64,000 nt of DNA from Takakia lepidozioides (taxonomy: Eukaryota; Streptophyta; Takakiopsida; Takakiales; Takakiaceae), in contig CM060734.1 of assembly GCA_030704615.1 (NCBI GenBank), positions 57,862,042-57,926,041 of the forward strand, in the 5' to 3' direction. Within the stretch, counting starts at the first letter, position 1. Each line of letters opens with the position of its first letter. The notes under the pieces are model-generated. The model did not search any database. It was not told the origin of the DNA and saw only the letters and a list, made by a program, of their open reading frames with translations. This document shows, piece by piece, positions 56,539 to 64,000 of this stretch. The translations under genes were made by a program, and so were the position numbers.

Positions 56539-59143
56539 ATGGCCATGTATATATCTCTCACATATCTCAGTATTCTCAACAAAATAGCTTTAAGGATTAG
56601 GTGTTGTGGGTTATCAGGTGCAAATTGCAATTCTGGCATATAGGTTTGGGGACTGGTAACCAGATATGGTCTGGCCCTGCATAGAAAATAGCATCATTTG
56701 GATGTAACTTAGAGGAATATTAGATGCAATTCCAGGTAGTGAAGCAGGCCTGAGAGAGAGTTTTTGACTCAGTTGCAAGTATAGTGGCCCTAGTGGAATA
56801 CATATGCAAGGCAGGCAGGTGAGGAGCCCAGGTGTCGCATATCTCGAATATTTACCTGTGTGATGTGTGTATCATGGTGTGGAGTTGAGTGGCATTTGTA
56901 GGGTTTGAAAATCTTCGAGAATATGGAGGATAGTCGTTAAAAGCTGTCGGGAGGCAACTCTCTTGCACACAATGAAGAGTAATCCTTCTCACTGCAAGTA
57001 TATCTTACTCGCCACATAATTCATGAGTTTATCTAGGCATGTTCGCAGATAAAAGAACCACAGTTCTTTTCTACATTCCTATGTCGGTTCTCTCTCCAAT
57101 CAATGGTACTTAGGTTACATCATGTATGAAAGCTTTCAGGTGATCTGCTTCTCAATTATATCAGGCAAGTTGTTTTAGTCAAGGGCCTGACCCCTTGAAG
57201 TACTTGAGCCCTTGGAAATCACTTATATGCAGGATCCTCGACCTGACCATACTCAAGATAGAATCAGCACTGGGCCATGGACGTGCTGAGTTCATGAGTC
57301 TAGGACCCAAGTTTGGCCGAAGTTTGGCCCAAGAAATTCAGGAATGTGTAGATCCCAAAATAGACCCTCGGCCTCTGATCCATTATGTGGACACCAGCAA
57401 GAATGGGCTAGGGCAGAAGTCTCGGCCCACAACATGACATGTGGATTACTTGATATAACACTGTTAATAGTGGGTGATACAAGTCACATACGTTGTCATT
57501 AACAGGCCAGGAGCCTTCCCACAGTACTCAGAACTAACCAACTAAAGCATTCAGCACCTGGCCATTGTACATAGTTCGTGCTGTGGCTACAGAAGACGGG
57601 GAAGGCCGTGCATCTGGGTTTTCAAATAATCCACACCTGAAACCTTCAACATGTGCATGTGTTAGCAGCTTGGCTGTTACTTAGTTACATGCTTCATTGC
57701 ACTTATGAGACGGCAATCTAAGGCCACAGTTGCATCCTGTGGTAGAATGTGTATAATCAAGACCCACCAGTAAGTAGCATCTTTTGCACCACCATGTTGT
57801 TTACAAGCTGGCTTTCATCATGAGGCACAGCTTCCTCCTTGCAAAATAATGAGGGGCTTAAAAAAAAAGCTGGGGCATGCTCGTGCAAACTAGTTCCCCA
57901 TTTCCTCATAGCTTGGCCATCACATGATCCATTGCGTCCACCAGAAAGTCTGCAAAGTAAAGACTGACACCCTGTTATTTCTGACTCTTGCCACTACCTC
58001 TGGTCCTCTGATATGGCAGCCAGGAGCTTTGTCTAGCACAGCCTCTATACAAGAGTGCATGATATCTTACTGATGAGGCAATAGTGTCAAGTATGAATGG
58101 GCTTCTACGCTTGAGACACTGCTGGCAATGGGTGTTCTCAGTGCAACAGCTTTCTCCCAGAAGGGGATCCAGGTGCAATCTTTGAGAGAGATGTACTCAT
58201 TTCCAGGAGAGAGAAAAATAGAACTGTAGAAACCCAGAAACCAAAGAACTATCACAAAGGTAAGGAGAGAGAATGAGGGGAATTGTACTCATCAACCATT
58301 CCCTGAAAACGCTGGCATGGCATACTCTTATGCCACCCTGACAGAGGTGGTTAGCTGGCATACCTGCATTACTTCTGGTTTTTGACACATGGTTTTTGAC
58401 TTATAACAACAGCTAGTAGAAGGATACGGCGCACACTAGAAAAGACCCGGGAGTTTAATGCGAGCCCTTCGATACTGCCTGCGTGGCACCCCCCCTCGCC
58501 CCCACCACCCCCCCCCCCCGGGCCCCCATCCGTCACCCCATGCTTCACATGAGTCGCATGATCCATGTGTTACAACCATCCCATGATGACCCACGGCCTC
58601 CCATAACATGATGTGACACATAGCCATTGCAGGCCGTAGGTGATCGCAATCATCATGCTGGCGTGCTTTTCGCGTTTGTCCGCACGCACGTGGCGTTGCT
58701 GACACTTTGATGCGGCCCCTCGTCTGTCATCACCCATGTCAATTCTTGAGTGTTGAGATTCATGGCAGCCTCATGACATCTTCTCCAAGCTCAATGGCGT
58801 CTGATGGGGCCGGATTATATGATCCTAGTGGAAGCGGTATTGCAGGCAATCTCTTGCATATGAATTGGCTTGCATGTGTTACAAACTGTTCAGTGAGCTC
58901 TGGCGGTGAAGCGATTACTCATTGGAGGTCACTTTAGGGTTACTTCTTTTGTAGTTTTGTAGTCATTCACTTCATTTGCAGCTATTCTCTTGCCCTTGCT
59001 TTTTTTTGTCATGAGCAGAAATGGAGTCGTTTAGAATTCGTGTGCGTGCAGTCATGTTTTAGTGTCAGTTGTTGCTTTCACATTCTAGCAACCTCCAAGT
59101 GTAGCTGGTCGATTCGCAGAAACGAGTTGTAGGAGGTTTTGCA
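56539..59143. other. Intergenic, one C-homopolymer tract
   Basis: No credible gene. A C-rich stretch (58488-58526, including a run of about 13 C) is present. Other frames are short and unsupported. Confidence 0.4.
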
Positions 59144-60185
59144 GTGAAGGCTGAGATGGTGAAACAATCCAACATGCGTGAAGTGCGCAAAACGTACCAT
59201 GAGGTGTACGACTCGGACGAGTGGGAATCGCTGATATGCGAGGCTCACTCTGAGGCAAGGCTTGAAGAGCCTGGTGATGATAATAAGAAACCATTTAGAT
59301 GTATTCGTTGTCGTAAAGTTTTTGAAATAAGAAGAAAGTTAACATTCACAGGATAAATGGCTATGATGCAGCTGTGGGAAAGGGTGGTCCTAAACTGAGC
59401 CGGTGTTTAAGCCGAGGCAGAGGCACATCATGGAGGGTGTTCTTTGTAAGCATGGGTTGAAGCGTCCTGGAAAAGGGATGAAGACGAGGGTAGAGAGTGA
59501 CGACAGTATTATGGAGGAGGCTACACGAGATGTTAATCGCAGGAAGCAGTTGAGTTTACGGAAGAAGCCAGGGAATGATTATGAGGATGACGATATCTCC
59601 ATCTTGGACACACCTCCTCTTGTGCCATAGGTAACTGTTACCACTCAACGCATTGGTAACTCTACTTTGGACAGACCTCATGTTGTGCCATAGGTACCTG
59701 TTACCACTCAACGCATTGGCAGCTCTACTTTGAACAGACTTGCTGTTGTGCCACAGGGCACCGTGAAAGCTCAACGCATTGTGAAGACTACATTAGATGG
59801 ACCTGCTGTTGTGCCACAGGAAAGTCGCCGACCTGAAGACCACATTGTGAAGGAGGTACATGTTACATCTTTAAGTAGAGAAGAGGCCATAGATGGCTTT
59901 GTCAAGGCGTCCTTGCTGCTGACCTCGGATATTGTTGTGCCTCCGAAACCCGCACCTGTTCCATGCCCAGGACTCACCTATCTAATGAAGTACGGCTTGT
60001 TGCCCGAGGGATTCCCTTCTCCGGATGATGCTTCTTTCTCGGACCGCCTTGTTGCACTTATTGGGAAATTCGAGTTTTCAGACCAAATGATAGGCACTGC
60101 CTTTGGTCAATGGTGGCTTAAGGCACGGGTACGTACACCTTCTTTCTGGCCTGCACCTTCTTTTACATGTTCCCTTCCTTCATGA
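59144..60185 (+). pseudogene. Uncharacterised gene with 63-bp tandem repeats
   Basis: The first frame (59144-59356) encodes a basic/acidic peptide with PFRCIRCRKVFEIRRKL, half of a C2H2-like finger without its histidines. A second frame, continuous from 59403 to 60185 apart from TAG at 59628 and 59691, contains four units of 63 bp ending VVP(Q/stop): the units end at 59630, 59693, 59756 and 59819. Units 1-2 have TAG where units 3-4 have CAG. The C-terminal part (CPGLTYLMKYGLLPEGFPSP, FSDRLVALIGKFEFSDQM, GTAFGQWWLKA) looks like normal protein, possibly ending at a donor (CACGG|GTACGT at about 60129). The function is unknown. It may be a decayed multi-exon gene or a transposon-borne gene. Confidence 0.4.
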
Positions 60186-60799
60186 TGCGTGCCTCTACAA
60201 TTTGTTTGAAGTTTCGAGCTGTAGTAAGTTTACTATGACTGCTGAAAAGAAACCTTGCATCTCCCGGGGGGGGAGGTAGCCTATACTATATGCGCACACA
60301 AATGCATGCATATGTAGGAATGTATGCGTGCATACAAATTTTAGATATGCATAGGATCAATTTTATATGCACAACACTTAAATAAGGGTACCCAAAAACA
60401 AAAAAAAAATTGTGATTCATCTAATCTTAGGATCCATAGTCAAAATATCAAAAGGATAGAATAAGAATATTCTATATAAAATATTCCATATTCATTGTGT
60501 TATTATTCCACATGGGTGAGTGTAGGAATGGGAGATGAACATGTTGCTTTTGTGGCTTTCCAACATGAGAAAAAAGGTCGAAAAATAAAAAAGTGACGAG
60601 GCACGGCTCCTTGTTAGATACAAATGGTGAAGGTACGGGCTCTTCCAATGGTGGGAGTCTAGTTTGAAGTTCAGAATGGAGCAATGCTCAAGGAATGCTA
60701 GTGAGCTTGACAATGTGATGGAGATGGTCCGCCTATGCATTTGGGTAGTAAATGGCGATGGCCCGCAAGGGAATTTAATTTTACAAAAAAGACTATTGA
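60186..60799. other. AT-rich intergenic, nothing recognised
   Basis: No gene, repeat array or RNA gene seen. Confidence 0.4.
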
Positions 60800-61045
60800 T
60801 TGGTAATCGAACCCGCAATCTCATAACTTAAAAAACACAATCCCTACCAAACCACCATCCATTTAATCTTGTTACATAGGTTTTGCAGTATCTATATATC
60901 TATCTTCTGAAACACTTTTACTAGGGCTTCGCGTTGCTTCGCACTATTAGCGACGAATTCTGAGAACTACGTTCAATTTCCACAAGGGCGGGGTCATCCG
61001 CATGGTGTTACATACACACATCCCGTGTTTCATTGTTTCGCGCAA
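60800..61045 (-). repeat. Dispersed repeat with tRNA-like B box, copy 2
   Basis: Minus-strand copy of 39801-40065: GTTACATACACACATCCC reversed, TTGAACGTAGTTCTCAGAA, AGTGCGAAGCAACGCGAAGCC, CTAGTAAAAG, and a B-box-like GGGTTCGATTACC near 60805. It is about 75-80% similar in the conserved blocks. Confidence 0.6.
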
Positions 61046-61205
61046 GAAGAATGACGGAGTGTTGCTGAAGCTATCATGTCACGTCCCCGCCTTTGATTGT
61101 TTGATGCAGATAAAATTATTCATCCATGGAGGCTTTGTTTGAACTATACGACATATTTGCTACCATAGGCACCCAATGATGTGTTCAATGTGACTTTTAT
61201 GACAA

Positions 61206-61467
61206 AATAGTTATTTTTTTAAATTTTATTTTAAGGGAAACACCTACGTGTGACAGCTCACAAATCACGCCCCTTGATAGTGAGAGGAGAAAATAACCTC
61301 AAACCTCGCCATGAAGGCTTTTAGATGGGACACTGCCCAAGGGCAGTGGGAGAAGAGTAGGAGAAGAGCATACCACACCCGTCAAGTAGCAAGATTTGAT
61401 CCCAGAATCATCTGGGTGGCATCAGTGCACTAACCAACTGTGCTACTGACTCTTGGTAATAGTTATT
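61206..61467 (-). mobile_element. tRNA-derived SINE, copy 2, with 10-bp target-site duplication
   Basis: On the minus strand the head is AGTAGCACAGTTGGTTAGTGC (A box) and CTGGGATCAAATC (B box). The body contains TTCTCCTACTCTTCTCCCAC, and the 3' end GGGGCGTGATTTGTGAGCTGTC, GTAGGTGTTTCCCTTAAAA matches the SINE at 45.5 kb. AATAGTTATT flanks it on both sides (61206-61215 and 61458-61467), a perfect target-site duplication from retroposition. Confidence 0.9.
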
Positions 61468-61874
61468 GTTTTGAGAATATGAAGTTGCCACTGGCACCCC
61501 AACAATTTTTCAAATCTCAATAAAGTCAATAATAATAATAATACCCTGACCCAGCGGGTAAATCTTTTCACAAAATTCAGGTTACCCTTAGGAAACCACC
61601 ATACAAAGAGATTAGGCTTACATTGGAAGAAATCTGAGTACCACAGAAAGTTATGTGTGCTTATCATTTTTGTATATTTCGGATATGTTTGTAGGCATTG
61701 CCACAGCCTTTTGCAGTTTGCTGCTTGTTCTAATCTAAATTACAAAACAGCCTGTTAGAGCAGTGTTGCAATAATACTTTTGGAGTTGCACATGGAGAGA
61801 GTCAGTTGGTTCCTTTGGTTGAAGGAGGCATGATATGTTAGTTGCTCATTACCATATCACAAGCATGTGCTTGA
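61468..61874. other. Intergenic with (AAT)n microsatellite
   Basis: (AAT)5 at about 61529-61543. Nothing else recognised. Confidence 0.4.
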
Positions 61875-62383
61875 TCACCTAAGTAGGTCAGGGTTTGTTA
61901 CAGCCCAGCTAGAGTAACCTCTCCACTGGTGGCTGCACTGTGGCTCTATACAATTACCATCTACTATGAGAATGCAACCACTAACCTTGAGAGTTGCCAA
62001 TGCATCAGAGTATACGCTGGCAATCAGATTATGTAAGTAGCATTTAACGTACCCAAAAGTGCCCATCACACGCGTTGATACATAGCCATGAACTCTGCAG
62101 GCACTAAGCATGGCCCTCCACACCCCAACATCTGGTTGCAACATGGACATCTTTACCTGTCTCCTGGGCACCCCAGGCTTGCACACAAATTGAGAACACA
62201 ATTGAACGTGACCTTGTCTGGCATCACCCTTTCCCCCGTCATTTGCTCATAGATCTGAAGAGCCTCCCTGCCACTACCATGTTGAGGATATCCTGCCATC
62301 ATGGTGTTCCATGCCACCACATCTTGTTGAGTCATTTTGTCAAAGGATAAGCGCATAGGATAAGCATAGGATAAGCGGATCAA
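61875..62383 (-). pseudogene. PPR gene fragment
   Basis: The minus strand reads QQDVVAWNTMMAGYPQHGSG, REALQIYEQMTGERVMPDKV and TFNCVLNLCASLG. In the next frame it gives VKMSMLQPDVGVWRAMLSACRVHG, split around the second-last repeat (MLQPDVGVWRAML). After the CRVHG the sequence diverges from PPR and E-domain consensus. It lies directly beyond the DYW end of the neighbouring remnant and in the same orientation, so a second decayed gene. Broken by frame changes. Confidence 0.65.
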
Positions 62384-62410
62384 GCTCGCAAATTTCTGAA
62401 GGGGAAGTTG

Positions 62411-63884
62411 TCATTCAAGTTTGTTGAAGCCAAGATTGTCCGTCAATCTAAGCTGCGAATACTGTTGAGCCTCTCCGTCGCTTAGTTCGTTCATGGCACA
62501 CACTGAGCCTGATTCGATCCTGGCCCTATACATGCAGCCACCACACATCCAAAGGTTCTTGATGATGCTGATAGGCGTCCCAGAGGGTGTGCTTATCAGC
62601 CAAAAAGCAATGGCCAGCTTCTCACTGAGGTGGCAGAGAGAAAGTTCCTTTTGCTGCTCTTCCACGTCGTGCAATACAAAACGAGTGTCTGGTCCAGCAT
62701 GTACTCGGTTTTCTCCATCTGCTCAGAGACTCTCTTCAGCTCAGCATGGATTTCCCCCATTTGTGGATGCAGTTTGTCTTCTGCAACAAAGGTATGCACC
62801 CGGTTGTCCACCTCCATACAGCTGTGCCCTGGCTCCTTTCCTACACCTCTCTTGTGCATCATTTTTCTGACCTTTGCTGTGTCAGCCCACCTGCCAGCTG
62901 TATCATAGATGTTTGATAGGAGTACATAAGTTGCAAAGTGTTGTGGATCGCACTTGAGAATGCATGTCGTTGCATGCTCTGCTTGCTCCACATTGCCATG
63001 AATTCTACATGCACCAAGCCAGGCACCCCACACCATAGCATCTGGTTTAATTGGCATCTTACTAACTCTGCCTCATCCAATCGCCCTGCACGGCCAAGAA
63101 AGTCCAGCATGCAGCCAAAGTGCTCCAGGGTAGGAGTGAGACTATGGTCTTGACTAATGGAAACAAAGTAGTGAAAGCCTTCATCCACTAGGTCCACATG
63201 GCTACATGCAGACAAAACACATATAAAGGTGATACCATTTTTATTCAAGTCCTCCAGTCTCATGTGTTCAAATAGTTGCCTAGCCTCCCTACCCCATACT
63301 GGGCATATCCTGCAATCATCGCATTCCATGAGACCAAATCTCATTCGCACTTGGCATACATGTTCACAAGTGCAGTCTCGAGAAATATATCTGAGGCAAT
63401 TCCAGCTTCTATAATGTCAGCATACACCTCTTTCCCTTTCCCAGGGCTGCCAGGCTGGCACAAACTTGAGCACACAGATGAATGTGACCTTGTCGGGCAT
63501 CAGCCTTTTCCCTCGCATTTTCTCATACATCTCGAAAGCCTCCTTACTGAAAACATGCTAAGCATATCCTGCAATCATTGTGTTCCATGAGACCAAATCT
63601 TGTTCAGCCATGTTGCCAAACACTTGGCACGCATCCTTCAGGCTCCCGCATTTAGCATACATGTTCACTAAGGTATTCTCCAAATTAATATATGACCCAG
63701 TTCCAGTTTTGAGAACGTCAGCATGAACCCTTTTGCCCTTTTTCAAGGCACATACATTGAGAATGCAAATGAAGGTGACCAAATCAGGGGTCACCCCTGC
63801 CTGTAGCATTTGCTCATAGATCTCAAAAGCTTCCTTACCAAACCCATGCTGAGCATATCCTGCAATCATCGCACTCCAGAACAA
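62411..63884 (-). pseudogene. PPR-DYW organelle RNA-editing factor, decayed
   Basis: From 63884 on the minus strand: [93 protein letters not shown], then a stop and frame changes. At 63350-62859 come FEHMRLEDLNKNGITFICVL and SACSHVDLVDEGFHYF. At 63057-62660 the E/E+ domains follow (PDAMVWGAWLGACRIHGNVE, YVLLSNIYDTAGRWADTAKV, HTFVAEDKLHPQMGEIHAEL). Finally the DYW part (62674-62411): LCHLSEKLAIAFWLISTPSG and IIKNLWMCGGC. The catalytic HSE histidine appears replaced (HLSE in place of YHSE), CGDCH is CGGCM, and the DYW end is absent. It would have recognised organelle RNA and deaminated C to U. Dead. Confidence 0.85.
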
Positions 63885-64000
63885 ATCCCATCTTCAAAGT
63901 GGTGAAAGCGGTTAGCGTCCCATACAAAAATTGCTCGGCCAACAATCTTTGAGATGAATTTGGTGGAGGTGTGGCAGTCACCATACACTCGGCTTCTCAC
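63885..64000 (-). other. Probable upstream continuation of the PPR remnant; DYW-like words at the very edge
   Basis: On the minus strand of 63990-63895 the sequence reads [20 protein letters not shown] in part. [15 protein letters not shown]-like words (a DYW-domain end) belong to the frame at 64000-63940, so another PPR-DYW 3' end may lie just before the remnant. Too short to settle. Confidence 0.3.

Noticed and set aside
58436-58705. Gly/Trp-rich minus frame over the C-homopolymer
   Set aside because: Coding translation of a homopolymer tract; no start context or homology.

Overview
The window looks like nuclear DNA of a land plant, most likely a seed-free one (fern, lycophyte or bryophyte grade). 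It has intron-containing plant-type genes with GT-AG introns, an EF-1alpha gene with a leader intron, many decayed PPR-DYW organelle RNA-editing genes, and dense transposon remains. No bacterial-type operons, CRISPR arrays or rRNA genes were seen. The species is inference only.

Layout. 1-6.9 kb: a minus-strand, multi-exon gene of unknown function with a BED-like zinc finger at its N-terminus and an acidic Lys/Glu/Asp/Thr repeat at its C-terminus, which runs off the left edge. Exons, introns and flanks are all packed with a degenerate GGGT(T/G)ACA motif. The right end matches transposon-like termini at 7.7 and 40.7 kb, so this is probably one large DNA transposon. 8-11 kb: PPR pseudogene pieces. 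11.8-17.6 kb: a foldback element, a 5'-truncated LINE on the minus strand, a small LINE scrap and a Tourist-like MITE. 19.5-22.8 kb: an internally repetitive basic protein and a complex tandem array containing a 68-bp micro-inversion. 22.9-29.2 kb: a low-complexity gene on the minus strand and a decayed CACTA (En/Spm) transposase on the plus strand.

29.8-38.1 kb holds the most striking feature: a decayed Ty3/gypsy retrotransposon whose Pol carries a complete C5-cytosine DNA methyltransferase (DNMT3-like motif set I, II, IV, VI, VIII, IX, X) between protease and reverse transcriptase, and a C4HC3 PHD finger after the integrase. Retrotransposon-borne DNMTs are reported from dinoflagellates and charophyte algae. 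A land-plant Ty3/gypsy with DNMT plus PHD would be a chromatin-modifying and chromatin-reading element.

38-64 kb: three well-preserved cellular genes sit among repeats. These are EF-1alpha (minus, 3 coding exons, 447 aa), a mitochondrial-type beta-ketoacyl-ACP synthase (minus, 14 exons reconstructed here, all in phase, 465 aa) and a CCDC124/Lso2-type ribosome-associated protein (plus, 2 exons, 233 aa, with a LINE fragment in its intron). Around them lie two SINEs, one with a perfect 10-bp target duplication, a duplicated 250-bp block flanking EF-1alpha, further PPR-DYW pseudogenes (52.6-53.3 kb plus; 61.9-64 kb minus), and an uncharacterised 63-bp-repeat gene at 59-60 kb whose stop codons look like CAG-to-TAG decay.

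How they relate: EF-1alpha and CCDC124 act in cytosolic translation and the KAS in mitochondrial fatty-acid/lipoate synthesis. They are unlinked housekeeping genes in a transposon-rich landscape. All mobile-element coding regions seen here are broken by frameshifts or stops.
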